The notes: generated from the sequence alone by a model not told the origin. DNA of 64,000 nucleotides from JAWVYT01 sp046483065 (GCA_046483065.1 JAWODW010000103.1:32346-96345), one strand, 5' to 3'. Shown: positions 9,166 to 17,603, numbered from the stretch's first letter. Translations and numbers: made by a program.

Positions 9166-9255
9166 CCGACCGCTGCGGCCGCATTTCCCACCGTCGATCC
9201 GCCTTCCGAGCTGCCCTCCCGGCCCCCGGGCAGATGCCCGACCCGCGGAGCGGGG

Positions 9256-9284
9256 TTCACCTGGCCCGGTCTTCGCACTACGTT
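9256..9284 (+). promoter_or_regulatory. Candidate promoter for rlmN
   Basis: TTCACC (9256-9261) and TACGTT (9279-9284) are separated by 17 bases. The -10 ends only ten bases before the ATG, so the transcript would be nearly leaderless. Fits the TACNTT pattern seen at other starts in this window. Confidence 0.42.
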
Positions 9285-9294
9285 ACGCCCGCCC

Positions 9295-10386
9295 ATGACC
9301 CATGAAGCCGAGTACCCCGACCTCATCGGCCTGGTCCCGGACCGGGCCCGCGACGCACTTCGCACCCATTTCGAGGCGCGAGGCGTTGCCTCGTACCGCG
9401 TGGACCAGACGCTGAGCTGGCTCTACGAGAAGGTGGCGCTGTCCACCGACGAGATCACCGAGCTGCCCACCGAGGAGCGGGCCGCGCTGGCCGAGGCGTT
9501 CACGTTCACATCGCCGGACCCGGCCCGCGTGCAGGTCTCGGAGGACGGCACCGCCAAGCACCTCTGGCGCATGGCCGACGGTGAGCTGGTGGAGAGCGTC
9601 CTCATCCCCGCCGAGGACCGCCTCACGCTGTGCATCTCGAGCCAGGCGGGGTGCGCCATGGGGTGCACCTTCTGCGCCACGGGGTGGTCGGGCTACCGGC
9701 GCAACCTGAGCGCCGGCGAGATCGTGGCCCAGTACCGGGGGGCGCGCAGGTGGGCCGAGGCCAACGACTACGGCCCCATCACGAACATCGTCTATATGGG
9801 GATGGGCGAGCCGCTCATGAACCTCGGCCCCGTCATGGACTCCCTCACGCTTCTGAACCACGGGTACGACGTGGGCGCCCGACGGATCACCGTCTCTACC
9901 GTGGGGATCGTGCCCGGGATCGACGCACTGGCCGAACGACCCGAGCAGTTCAAGCTGGCCCTCAGCCTCCACGCCCCCAGTCACCTCCTGCGGGAGAAGA
10001 TCGTGCCGGTGGAGAAGAAGTACCCCATCGCCGACCTCATGGAGAGCCTGCGGCGGTTCGACGAGGCGGGCGGACGCCGGGTCACCTTCGAGTACATCAT
10101 GATCGATGGCGTGAACGACGACCCGGCGCTGGCCGACACCCTGGCGGGGCTGGCCGCGGAGGTCTGGGCTCACGTCAACCTGATCCCGTACAACCCCATC
10201 CCCGGGCCCGACTGGGGCCCCTCCCCGCCGGGCCGGATCCGGGCCTTCGCGAACCGCCTCGAGGAGCGGGGGATCAACACCACCATCCGGACGCCCCGGG
10301 GCCGCGACATCGCCGCCGCGTGCGGCCAGCTCCGGGCCGAGCACGAGACCTCGCCCCCGAAGCCCTTCGTCGAGCTGACCACGTAA
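9295..10386 (+). CDS. rlmN: 23S rRNA/tRNA (adenine-C2) methyltransferase RlmN
   Basis: This 363-residue radical SAM enzyme has cluster-binding cysteines 120, 124 and 127 (CAMGCTFCATG). Also present are GMGEPLMN, the SAM-binding region around STVGIVPG, and the second catalytic cysteine at about 343 (DIAAACGQL) that forms the protein-RNA adduct. It methylates A2503 of 23S rRNA and A37 of some tRNAs. It is a single gene divergent from ptsN. No ribosome-binding site is evident before the ATG, consistent with a very short leader. It is followed by a repeat-like, probably untranslated region. Confidence 0.96.
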   Translation: MTHEAEYPDLIGLVPDRARDALRTHFEARGVASYRVDQTLSWLYEKVALSTDEITELPTEERAALAEAFTFTSPDPARVQVSEDGTAKHLWRMADGELVESVLIPAEDRLTLCISSQAGCAMGCTFCATGWSGYRRNLSAGEIVAQYRGARRWAEANDYGPITNIVYMGMGEPLMNLGPVMDSLTLLNHGYDVGARRITVSTVGIVPGIDALAERPEQFKLALSLHAPSHLLREKIVPVEKKYPIADLMESLRRFDEAGGRRVTFEYIMIDGVNDDPALADTLAGLAAEVWAHVNLIPYNPIPGPDWGPSPPGRIRAFANRLEERGINTTIRTPRGRDIAAACGQLRAEHETSPPKPFVELTT

Positions 10387-10390
10387 CCCC

Positions 10391-10546
10391 AGGCCCTCTT
10401 CCTCTCCCTCTCCTTCGGCCTGTACCTCTCCGTCCACTTCGTACTTCGCCTTTTCCTCAGCCCGCCATCAACCAGGGAGAGGGACAGGTACGAAGCGGAG
10501 GTACAGGTACAGGTCGAGGTCGAGGGAGATAAAGAAGGAGAAGGGA
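10391..10546. repeat. Purine/pyrimidine-segregated imperfect palindrome downstream of rlmN
   Basis: The left arm (about 10391-10456) is pyrimidine rich and the right arm (about 10471-10546) purine rich on the plus strand. Blocks in the two arms are inverted copies: ACTTCGTAC against GTACGAAG, and CTGTACCTC against GAGGTACAG. The right arm also contains tandem short repeats of GGTACA and GGTCGA. It lies between the convergent rlmN and GerMN genes and could act as a terminator-like hairpin, but there is no U-tract. No credible coding frame. Confidence 0.5.
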
Positions 10547-10595
10547 TCGCGGCAGCCCCTGTACCGATACGTACCAGAACTTCCGATGCAGTAGA

Positions 10596-11219
10596 CTACC
10601 GCACGGCCTCCCGGAACCCTGCCGGCGGATTCCAGCCGCCGCGACGGATCGGGTCGCAGCCGAACTGAAGCCACGCCATCAGCGCCTCGCAGCTGCCCTC
10701 GATCCGGAACTCCACCCGCCGCACCCCCGGAAACTGGAACGCCGTGGCCTGGAGCTCGCCCAGAAGCATGAGCGCACCCGCCGACCCGACGGCGTTGGGG
10801 ATCACGGGACGGAGGTCCTCGAAGTCGATCACGGCGAACCCGTCGGTCACTTCCACACCCCGCAGCATCCCCGCCGTCTCCCCGGAGAACCAGGAGTGGA
10901 GCCCCTCCGCCCGCTCCTCCGCAGTCGGCCCTGCCAGGAGCGCGGTGAACGCGGCCCGCAGCCCGTGGGCGGTGTCCGCCACTGTCCGGGGTACCGGGAC
11001 CTGCTCCTCGTCGGGGGCGGTAAAATAGGCGTAGACGGTGTCGAATCCCGCCGAGTCGACCGCGGCTGCGGCCCCGCTCCCCGGGTCGGCATCGGGTGCC
11101 GGCCCACGATCACACGCGGCCACTCCGAGCGCGGCCGCGGCCAGGCCCAGGAGTGTGAGGGTGCCGGCCGCGCGGTGCGGTGGATCGGGCCGTGTCCCCG
11201 GCGTCGAGCGCGGTGTCAT
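10596..11219 (-). CDS. GerMN-domain lipoprotein-like exported protein
   Basis: The product is 207 residues. A basic N-terminus and hydrophobic helix end in LGVAACDRG, a plausible lipobox with Cys35. After an A/G/D-rich linker comes a domain resembling GerMN (the sporulation/spore-germination-type domain): VYAYFTAPDEEQVPVPR, then RGVEVTDGFAVIDFED and GSAGALMLLGELQATAFQFPGV. In non-sporulating diderms such domains are extracytoplasmic and of unknown function. ATG 11219 overlaps the preceding LytR_C gene's stop (ATGA), suggesting the two envelope proteins are made together. Confidence 0.72.
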   Translation of the reverse strand: MTPRSTPGTRPDPPHRAAGTLTLLGLAAAALGVAACDRGPAPDADPGSGAAAAVDSAGFDTVYAYFTAPDEEQVPVPRTVADTAHGLRAAFTALLAGPTAEERAEGLHSWFSGETAGMLRGVEVTDGFAVIDFEDLRPVIPNAVGSAGALMLLGELQATAFQFPGVRRVEFRIEGSCEALMAWLQFGCDPIRRGGWNPPAGFREAVR

Positions 11220-11770
11220 CGGGCCCCATCCTCCCGGGCGGTGTCGGCCGGCGACGATTCCTCCGCTCCCACGGCCGCATCATCGCCATCCGTCTGCCCC
11301 ACGAGCGCCCTCAGCTGGTCGAGCCAGCTCCGGTCGGGTGCGGACGCGGGCGGCCAGTCGCCGCCCAGGACCACGGTGACCTCGAGCATTCGGGAGGAGT
11401 CCACCGCGGTGGCCACCGAGTCGATCCCCAGAACGGCGGCCACTGCGCGGGCCCGGTCGGGTCGACCCACGCGGTCCACCACCACCGACCGCTCGTGGCG
11501 GAAGTGGTCGGCGTTGCCGAAGAAGACCACGTCGAAGCCGTCGCCCCGGAGCCGGTAAGTGGCGTCCCGCGCGAGCCCGGCTGTGCCGGCGCCGTTCAGG
11601 ACCTCGATCCGGGCCTGCCGCGGGCCGTCCGCCGACGCGCCGAGCGCCCGCAGCCCCGTCCCGGCGGGCTCGTCGTCCCAGAGGCCGGCCACGGCCGACA
11701 CGACGAACGCGCCCACGAGCCCCAGGCCGATGAAGAGGGCGGCGGAGACCAGGCGCCGGTCATCCGCCAT
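11216..11770 (-). CDS. Membrane-anchored LytR C-terminal (LytR_C) domain protein
   Basis: This 184-residue protein has one N-terminal membrane helix (about 8-30) and then the LytR_C fold, beginning RIEVLNGAGTAGLARDATYRL and continuing through FDVVFFGNADHF. The C-terminal ~35 residues are acidic and low complexity. There is no LytR-CpsA-Psr catalytic domain, so this is only the accessory module, a common form in Gram-negatives and of unknown role. It overlaps yqeK by 11 bases and the GerMN gene by four. Confidence 0.72.
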   Translation of the reverse strand: MADDRRLVSAALFIGLGLVGAFVVSAVAGLWDDEPAGTGLRALGASADGPRQARIEVLNGAGTAGLARDATYRLRGDGFDVVFFGNADHFRHERSVVVDRVGRPDRARAVAAVLGIDSVATAVDSSRMLEVTVVLGGDWPPASAPDRSWLDQLRALVGQTDGDDAAVGAEESSPADTAREDGAR

Positions 11771-12347
11771 CGTCGTCTCCGGTCACCAGCTGGTTCCAGA
11801 AGGCCACGGTGGGGTCCCGCAGCGGGTGGGCGCCGTCCAGTGACCGGCGGATCCGGTCGGCGGTCACCTCCACCAGTACGGCGGCCATCTCGTCCGGAAC
11901 CCGGGCCCGCAGGTCCGCCAGCCGCTCTGCGTCATGCGACCGTCCCGGCTCGGTATAGTCCGCCAGGTACAGCGCCCGACCCAGGCGGTCGAAATCGGGG
12001 TGCCCCAGCGTGTGCCAGGCGATGGCCGTGAGGAGCGGGGCGTCGTCTACGCCCGCCGCCGCCAGTCGGCCTGCGGCGGCGGGCCCGTGGAGGAGTCCGC
12101 CCGGCAGGTCCCGGACCGCCGCGGGCACCCGGGGCCGGAGCGTCTCGGGGTCGGCATCCCGGAGGGCGTCGTGGAGCATGGCCGCGGCGCGCCAGCGGCG
12201 GAGCTCGGCCTCGTCCAGGGCCCAGGCGCGGGCCCAACCCGTCATGACATCGGCCACCCGGACCATGTGGTCCCGGCGGCTCGGGGAGGCTTCGGCCCAG
12301 TCGGGCAGTCGGCCGGCGGCTGCGGCTTCGATCAAAGGATGCATCAC
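11760..12347 (-). CDS. yqeK: YqeK-like HD hydrolase (diadenosine tetraphosphate hydrolase)
   Basis: This 195-residue HD-domain protein has RRDHMVRVADV, AAMLHDALRD, LLHGPAAA and WHTLGHPDFDRLGRALYLAD, which follow the YqeK metal-binding pattern. Characterised YqeK proteins hydrolyse Ap4A symmetrically to ADP. In many genomes yqeK follows nadD and precedes rsfS; neither is found here, where it leads LytR_C and GerMN genes instead. Two adjacent ATGs (12347, 12344) are possible starts. A strong hairpin separates it from panD upstream. Confidence 0.88.
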   Translation of the reverse strand: MMHPLIEAAAAGRLPDWAEASPSRRDHMVRVADVMTGWARAWALDEAELRRWRAAAMLHDALRDADPETLRPRVPAAVRDLPGGLLHGPAAAGRLAAAGVDDAPLLTAIAWHTLGHPDFDRLGRALYLADYTEPGRSHDAERLADLRARVPDEMAAVLVEVTADRIRRSLDGAHPLRDPTVAFWNQLVTGDDDGG

Positions 12348-12384
12348 GCCGACGAAGGTAGGGCCTCCGGGTCGCTTACGAAAC

Positions 12385-12424
12385 GCGGGCGGCGGAGCCG
12401 GTATCCGTCGGCTCCGCCGCCCGC
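12385..12424 (-). terminator. Hairpin after panBCD
   Basis: A perfect 15-bp inverted repeat (12385-12399 with 12410-12424) encloses a 10-nt loop, lying between panD and yqeK. On the minus strand it is followed by GTTTCGT rather than a full U-tract, so it may be a weak or attenuating terminator. Confidence 0.55.
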
Positions 12425-12454
12425 GGGGGACGCACTCGGGAAGGGGGCCGGCGG

Positions 12455-12853
12455 TCAGGCCGGCTCGATCCGGAGCTGCCCGTCCGGTGTCTCCGCCTTC
12501 GGCCGGGGCCGGATGCGGTTCTGGTCATCTACGAAGACCAGCCGGGGCTCGAACCCCTCGAGCTCGCCCTCGCCGTACTCGGCATAAGACATGACGATCA
12601 CCTTGTCGCCGGGCTGCACGAGGCGGGCGGCGGCGCCGTTCAGCACCACGTCGCCGGACTCCTCCGCCCCGGTGATCACATACGTCTCGAAGCGGGCGCC
12701 GTTGGCGATGTTCACCACGTGGACCCGCTCGTACTCGCGGATATCGGCCGCATCCATGAGGAGCGGGTCGAGCGTGATGCTGCCTTCGTAGGCCAGGTCC
12801 GCGTCGGTCACAGTGGCCCGATGGATCTTCGACTTGCACATGCTGCGTCGCAT
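12455..12853 (-). CDS. panD: Aspartate 1-decarboxylase (pyruvoyl enzyme)
   Basis: This 132-residue proenzyme starts MRRSMCKSKIHRATVT, in register with other PanD N-termini, which supports ATG 12853 over the internal ATG. YEGSITLD places the self-cleavage site between Gly24 and Ser25; Ser25 becomes the pyruvoyl cofactor. It makes beta-alanine for pantothenate. It is the last gene of panB-panC-panD, ten bases after panC, so the genes for both pantothenate precursors and their condensation are co-transcribed. Confidence 0.97.
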   Translation of the reverse strand: MRRSMCKSKIHRATVTDADLAYEGSITLDPLLMDAADIREYERVHVVNIANGARFETYVITGAEESGDVVLNGAAARLVQPGDKVIVMSYAEYGEGELEGFEPRLVFVDDQNRIRPRPKAETPDGQLRIEPA

Positions 12854-12863
12854 GGCGCCCCCT

Positions 12864-13742
12864 TTATGACTGCTGTCCCAATATCACATTGTCGATGAGC
12901 CGCGTGTCGCCCACCCGGGCGGCTACGGCCAGCACGGCGCCGGCCCGTGCCTCGTCGAGCTCGTCCAGTGTCTCAGGGTCTACCAGCTCGATGTACTCAG
13001 GTTCCACATCGGCGTCCCGCATGGTACCCCGCACCCGTGCTTTCAGCCGGTCGGCGTTGGTGACGCCCTCGTCCTCGAACACCGACCGGGCGGCGAACAG
13101 GCCTTGCGAGAGACTCCGGGCCCGCGCCCGCTCCGCCTCCGAGAGGTAGGCGTTGCGCGACGACAGCGCCAGCCCGTCCTGCTCCCGGACGATGGGCGCG
13201 GCCTCGACCCGCACCGGCATATCCAGGTCCCGCACCATCTGCCGGATCAGCACCGCCTGCTGGTAGTCCTTCCGGCCGAACACAGCCACGTCCGGCTGCA
13301 CCATGCCGAACAGCTTGGCCACCACGGTCAGTACGCCCTGGAAGTGCCCCGGTCGGGTGAGGCCGCACAGGCGTTCCGCCAGCGGGCCCGGCACCACCTT
13401 CACCACCGGTTCGCCGTCGGGGTACACCACCTCGGTGGCGGGCGCGTACACCAGGTCCACGCCCCGGGCCTCGGCCAGCTCGGCGTCGCGCTCCGGGTCC
13501 CGGGGATACTCCTCGAAGTCCTCTCCGGGACCGAACTGCGTGGGGTTCACGAAGTTCGACATGACCACGAAGTCGGTGCGCTCCCGGGCCCGGTCCACCA
13601 GCGAGAGGTGCCCTTCGTGGAGGTAGCCCATGGTCGGCACCAGGCCGATCACGTCCGCCACCCCGGGCATGGTCGCGCCGGCACGGCCCCGGGCCGCACT
13701 GACTTCACGACGCAAGTCGTCTACCGTACGAACGGTTTTCAC
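12864..13742 (-). CDS. panC: Pantothenate synthetase
   Basis: This 292-residue protein has the nucleotidyl-transferase signature PTMGYLHEGHLSLVDRA, then FVNPTQFGPGEDFEEYPR, VFGRKDYQQ and LALSSRNAYLS. It ligates pantoate and beta-alanine with ATP in the cytoplasm. The GTG start overlaps the panB stop by four bases (GTGA), so panC translation is probably coupled to panB. Length and motifs are ordinary. Confidence 0.97.
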   Translation of the reverse strand: MKTVRTVDDLRREVSAARGRAGATMPGVADVIGLVPTMGYLHEGHLSLVDRARERTDFVVMSNFVNPTQFGPGEDFEEYPRDPERDAELAEARGVDLVYAPATEVVYPDGEPVVKVVPGPLAERLCGLTRPGHFQGVLTVVAKLFGMVQPDVAVFGRKDYQQAVLIRQMVRDLDMPVRVEAAPIVREQDGLALSSRNAYLSEAERARARSLSQGLFAARSVFEDEGVTNADRLKARVRGTMRDADVEPEYIELVDPETLDELDEARAGAVLAVAARVGDTRLIDNVILGQQS

Positions 13743-14560
13743 GCGTGGCTGTGTTCCGGGCCCGGATACTCGCGCGACCGGACCGCGTCCACGTACTCGG
13801 CCAGTCCCCGACGCGTCTCGCCCGCCAGGTCGGCGAACCTGCGCAGGAACTTCGGCGCGAACTCGTCGTTCAACCCGAGCATGTCATAGAGCACCAGCAC
13901 CTGCCCGTCGCAGTCCACGCCGGCGCCGATCCCGATGGTCGGGACCGGCAGCGCCTCGGTGACCTCCTTCGCCAGTCCAGCCGGGACCAGCTCCAGCACC
14001 ACGGCGAAGCACCCGGCCTCCGCCAGGCGGTCGGCCTCGTCCCGGATCCGTCGGGCGTTCTCGTCCTCCCGGCCCTGGACCCGGTAGCCGCCCAGGGCGT
14101 GGACGGACTGAGGGGTCAGGCCGATGTGCCCCATGACCGGGATCCCGGCGTCGACCACGGCCCGGACGTGCCGGCACCGCTCCTCGGAGCCGCCCTCGAG
14201 CTTGACCGCCTCGGCGCCGGTCTCGGCCAGTACCCGACCGGCGTTCCGGACCGTCTCCCGGGGATCCACGTGGAAGCTCATGAACGGCATGTCGATGACC
14301 AGCAGCGCCCGCTCCACACCCCGCCGGACGGCGGAGCCATGGCGGATCATGTCATCGAGGGTCACGGTCAGCGTCGACTCCAGCCCGAGGACCACCTGAC
14401 CGAGAGAGTCGCCCACCAGGACCACGTCCGCGCCCGCGCCGTCCACGAGGCGCGCGAACAGGTAGTCATAGGCGGTCAGCGCCACGATGGGCTCGCCGCG
14501 CTGTTTCATGTCCAGGAGATCCCGGACGGTGGTTCGCCTTCGGTTCGAGCCGGTGCTCAT
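13739..14560 (-). CDS. panB: 3-methyl-2-oxobutanoate hydroxymethyltransferase
   Basis: This 273-residue TIM-barrel protein contains ALTAYDYLFARLVD, VLVGDSLGQVVLG, VIDMPFMS, VKLEGG, GHIGLTPQSVHALGGYRVQG and PTIGIGAG, all PanB signatures. It transfers a hydroxymethyl group from methylene-THF to alpha-ketoisovalerate, the first pantothenate step. ATG 14560 (MSTGSN) is preferred; an in-frame GTG at 14575 would add five residues. A consensus-like promoter lies 45-73 bp upstream, divergent from rqcH. Confidence 0.96.
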   Translation of the reverse strand: MSTGSNRRRTTVRDLLDMKQRGEPIVALTAYDYLFARLVDGAGADVVLVGDSLGQVVLGLESTLTVTLDDMIRHGSAVRRGVERALLVIDMPFMSFHVDPRETVRNAGRVLAETGAEAVKLEGGSEERCRHVRAVVDAGIPVMGHIGLTPQSVHALGGYRVQGREDENARRIRDEADRLAEAGCFAVVLELVPAGLAKEVTEALPVPTIGIGAGVDCDGQVLVLYDMLGLNDEFAPKFLRRFADLAGETRRGLAEYVDAVRSREYPGPEHSHA

Positions 14561-14604
14561 GGGTTGGCCTGCCACGCTTGGCTGGGGTGTTCTACGCCGG
14601 GTCG

Positions 14605-14633
14605 AAGCTAGATTCGCCCTCGCACCCTGTCAA
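14605..14633 (-). promoter_or_regulatory. Candidate promoter for panBCD
   Basis: On the minus strand a perfect TTGACA (14628-14633) is followed after 17 bases by TAGCTT (14605-14610). This is the best -35 match in the window. A plus-strand TAGATT (14609-14614) overlaps it and may be the -10 of the divergent rqcH gene. Confidence 0.6.
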
Positions 14634-14694
14634 ACCTGTGGGCGGCGGCGGGCCGGACGTTGACGCTGTCCCCCGCCTGCGGCACCTTCCACCC

Positions 14695-16392
14695 GTGTCG
14701 ACCCCCATTACGTACGACTCGCTGCTCGTTCACTATCTGGCCCGGGAGCTGGAAGGCCGCCTCTCGGCCCGTCGACTCCGCCGCGTCCGGTTCGACTCCG
14801 AGCACCGCCGCTTCACCCTGGAGCTCCGCCACGAGCGCCTGGTCTGGGAGCTCCACCCCACCCGGGGCTGGATCCGGGTCATCAAGGACGAGGACGACGA
14901 CGAGACCGCCGACCTCCCGACGGAGGCCGCCGAGGGCTTCGGCGGCCGCAGGATCCGCACCCAGCGCCGCCCGCGAGTGCGCCGGATCACGGCCCCCCTC
15001 GATGACCGGGTCCTGGAGATCGAGATCGACGCCGGCGGCGCCGACCGGGCCTCCCGCTTCGTGGTGGAGCTCATGACGAACCAGTGGAACGTGCTGGCTC
15101 TCGCGCCGGACGGCCGGATCCTTTCAGCGCTCTGGACCCGGGACGCCGGCGGCCGGGCGCTGGAGGCCGGTGAGGTCTACAGGCCACCGGGCGGGTTCGA
15201 GCCCCGCGAAGGGATCGACGAGCCCATCACGCGCGATCGCTGGCTGGAGATCCTCGCCGATGTCGACCCCGACGACCGCCCCAGGACCCTCGTCCGCTCC
15301 GTGGCGTGGACGAGTCCGCTCAACGCGGGCCCGATCCTCGACGGTGGCGGCAGCTCCGGCGCGCCGGAGCCCGAGGACGCCGCAGAAGCGCTGGAGGCGG
15401 CATGGCTCCGGTACCGGGAGCTGGCGTCCCGCCCGGAGCCCCACCCCCAGCTCCTGGAGCATGATGGCGGCGTCCCCTACCCCCTGCCCCTCCCGGGCAT
15501 CACCGGCCGTCCCGTCATGTCGCTGCTGGCCGCTTTCGACGAGGCCGCCACGGCCGACCCGCTGGCGCCCGAGGTCCGGGCCGCCCTCGAGGACCGGCTC
15601 GAGCGCGTCAGCCGGAAGGCGGAGCGGCTCCGGGAGGAGGCCGAGAAGGCCCCCGAGCGGGCCCGGCGGCTCCGGTCCCGCGCGGACCTCCTCATGGCCC
15701 GGCTCCACGAGGTCGAGAAAGGGACGGAGTCCGTGGATCTCCCCGACTTCGAGGGCGGCACCGTCACGTTCGAGCTCGACCCCGCTCTCTCCCCCGTCCA
15801 GAACGCCGAGAGGATGTACGACCAGGCCGGCCGACGGGAACGAGCCGCCGAGCAGCTCCCGGCCCGGGTGCGCGAGGCCGTGGCGGAACGTCACCGCCTC
15901 GAGGGCCTTCTCGACGCCCTCGATGACGACGACGTCGACCCCGACGAGCTCGCCCGCTGGATCGAGGAGCTCCGCCCCGAGTCCGGCGATGCCGGCGGCG
16001 ACAGCGACCGCCGACCCTACCGCCGGTTCCGCAGCAGCGGCGGCTTCGAGATCCGGGTCGGTCGGAGCGGCAAGGCCAACGACGAGCTCACATTCCACCA
16101 TTCGGCCCCCGATGACATCTGGCTCCACGCCCGTGACGTGGCGGGCGCACACGTCATCCTCCGCTGGCCCGACCGGGAGCAGAACCCGCCCAAGCGGGAC
16201 CTGCTCGAGGCCGCCATCCTGGCGGCCGTACACTCCAAGGCCCGCACCTCCGGCACCGTCCCCGTGGACTGGACCCGCCGCAAGTACGTCCGGAGCCCCC
16301 GAAAGGCGCCGCCGGGCACCGTCATCCCGGATCGCGTCTCGACGGTGTTCGTGGAGCCCGACGAGGAGGTGGTGGCGAGGCTCGCCGAGTAG
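14695..16392 (+). CDS. rqcH: NFACT-family protein, probable RqcH (ribosome quality control)
   Basis: The product is 565 residues from GTG 14695 (VSTPITYDSLLVHYLARELEG). An N-terminal NFACT-N-like domain (about 1-215) is followed by a charged helical/coiled-coil middle (about 290-410). The C-terminal NFACT-R (DUF814) domain, about 450-550, contains FHHSAPDDIWLHARDVAGAH and WTRRKYVRSPRKAPPG. RqcH binds split 50S-nascent chain complexes and recruits tRNA-Ala to add alanine tails; older annotation calls these fibronectin-binding. The ORF stays open another 39 codons upstream, but that text is proline/glycine rich and overlaps the promoter region. Its stop is followed at once by hairpin array A. 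Confidence 0.85.
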   Translation: MSTPITYDSLLVHYLARELEGRLSARRLRRVRFDSEHRRFTLELRHERLVWELHPTRGWIRVIKDEDDDETADLPTEAAEGFGGRRIRTQRRPRVRRITAPLDDRVLEIEIDAGGADRASRFVVELMTNQWNVLALAPDGRILSALWTRDAGGRALEAGEVYRPPGGFEPREGIDEPITRDRWLEILADVDPDDRPRTLVRSVAWTSPLNAGPILDGGGSSGAPEPEDAAEALEAAWLRYRELASRPEPHPQLLEHDGGVPYPLPLPGITGRPVMSLLAAFDEAATADPLAPEVRAALEDRLERVSRKAERLREEAEKAPERARRLRSRADLLMARLHEVEKGTESVDLPDFEGGTVTFELDPALSPVQNAERMYDQAGRRERAAEQLPARVREAVAERHRLEGLLDALDDDDVDPDELARWIEELRPESGDAGGDSDRRPYRRFRSSGGFEIRVGRSGKANDELTFHHSAPDDIWLHARDVAGAHVILRWPDREQNPPKRDLLEAAILAAVHSKARTSGTVPVDWTRRKYVRSPRKAPPGTVIPDRVSTVFVEPDEEVVARLAE

Positions 16393-16793
16393 GGGGCTCG
16401 CCCTCCGGGCTCGCAACCGGCGGCGCGATGCGCGTCCCTGCGACATTCGAAGGCGACCCCGGCGCGCCGCAACAGGCCCGGGGAACGGCGGGCACGCTCT
16501 TCGTCGGAGGGTGGACCCCGGGCAACACGCGGCCTGCAGCCGCAACACGCCCGGCCTGGGCGGCCAGGCAGCGGCTCGCGGCTGCGCCGCTCGCAGGAAC
16601 AGCCAACGCTCGTAAGTCGGGCTGGACGGTCGAGCCGGATGGTGACCGAGGGGAGCCCAGGCGAGGCCCGCACGGCCGAGCCGTTGCGAGCCGAAGGCAA
16701 GCGTGTTGCGAGCCGCAGGCGAGCCCTTTTGCGACCGAAGGGAGCCTGTTGCCGGCGCCGAGCGCCGGCCTGTTGCGCCGCGCAGCGGCGCCC
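16393..16793. repeat. Hairpin repeat array A (between rqcH and trpA)
   Basis: This 400-bp gene-free gap is filled with short GC-rich units. In the left half the linker reads GCAAC (16413, 16440 as GCGAC, 16469, 16522, 16542). In the right half it reads GTTGC, its reverse complement (16683, 16705, 16728 as TTTGC, 16748, 16772), spaced 20-24 bp. Several units carry a perfect hairpin with a different sequence: 8 bp at 16751-16769 with loop CGA, and 7 bp at 16775-16791 with loop GCA. The last unit abuts the trpA stop codon. Open frames through it translate the repeat and are not genes. Confidence 0.75.
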
Positions 16794-17603
16794 CTACAGC
16801 CCGTCCAGCGCCTCTCGCAACCCCGCTACGAACACCGCTGCGCTGTCGACGCCACCTTCCAGGATGGCTTCGATCAACGCACTGCCCACCACCACACCGT
16901 CGGCGATCCGACCCACGGCCGCGGCCTGGTCGGGCGAGCTGATCCCGAACCCGACGACGACGGGTATCGACGCGGCGGCCGCCAGCTCCCCGACCTCCTC
17001 CTCGAGCTCCGCCCGCAGCTCGGCGCGGCCACCGGTCACGCCCGTGCGCGAGATATAGTAGAGGAAGCCCTGGGCCCGGGCGGCGATCTCCCGGGCGCGG
17101 GCCGGGGGCGTGGTGGGAGCGATGAGGCGGACCAGCGCCGGCGGCGCGTCCTCGAACTTCGCCTCCAGCTCGGGGTCCTCGCCCAGTGGGAGGTCGGTGA
17201 GCAGGACGCCGTCGGCACCTGCTTCATGGGCGGCCTCCAGGAACGCGTCGACCCCGTACCGGAACACCGGGTTCAGGTACGTGAAGACGACGACGGGCGT
17301 GGCGGGGTCGTCGCGCCGGAACGCTCGCAACGCGTCCAGCGTGCTCGCCAGCGATGCGCCGCCCTCCAGCGAGACCTGGGAGCTGTCCTGGATGGTCGGC
17401 CCGTCGGCCAGGGGGTCGCTGAACGGGACGCCCAGCTCGATGACGTCGGCGCCGACCCGGGCGATGGCGGCCATCAGCGACGGGGTGTCCGCTGCCCTCG
17501 GGAACCCGGCCGTCAGGTACGGGACCAGGAGCCGCCCGCCACCTTCCAGACGCTCGGTCAGGCGCCGGGCCAGCCGGCTGTCAGACAAAATAGGCACCGA
17601 CAT
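16794..17603 (-). CDS. trpA: Tryptophan synthase alpha chain
   Basis: This 269-residue TIM barrel has VIELGVPFSDPLADGPTIQ; Glu56 and Asp67 match the two catalytic acids. FLYYISRTGVTGGR and VVGFGISSP are also conserved. It cleaves indole-3-glycerol phosphate and passes indole to TrpB. It overlaps the end of the HD-domain gene by 23 bp and is separated from trpB by that gene and a HEAT-repeat gene, although the subunits form a complex. It ends directly against hairpin array A. Confidence 0.97.
   Translation of the reverse strand: MSVPILSDSRLARRLTERLEGGGRLLVPYLTAGFPRAADTPSLMAAIARVGADVIELGVPFSDPLADGPTIQDSSQVSLEGGASLASTLDALRAFRRDDPATPVVVFTYLNPVFRYGVDAFLEAAHEAGADGVLLTDLPLGEDPELEAKFEDAPPALVRLIAPTTPPARAREIAARAQGFLYYISRTGVTGGRAELRAELEEEVGELAAAASIPVVVGFGISSPDQAAAVGRIADGVVVGSALIEAILEGGVDSAAVFVAGLREALDGL

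Noticed and set aside
16393..16793. CRISPR array
   Set aside because: The repeated part is only about five bases and the intervening pieces are palindromes, not unique spacers; no cas genes are nearby.
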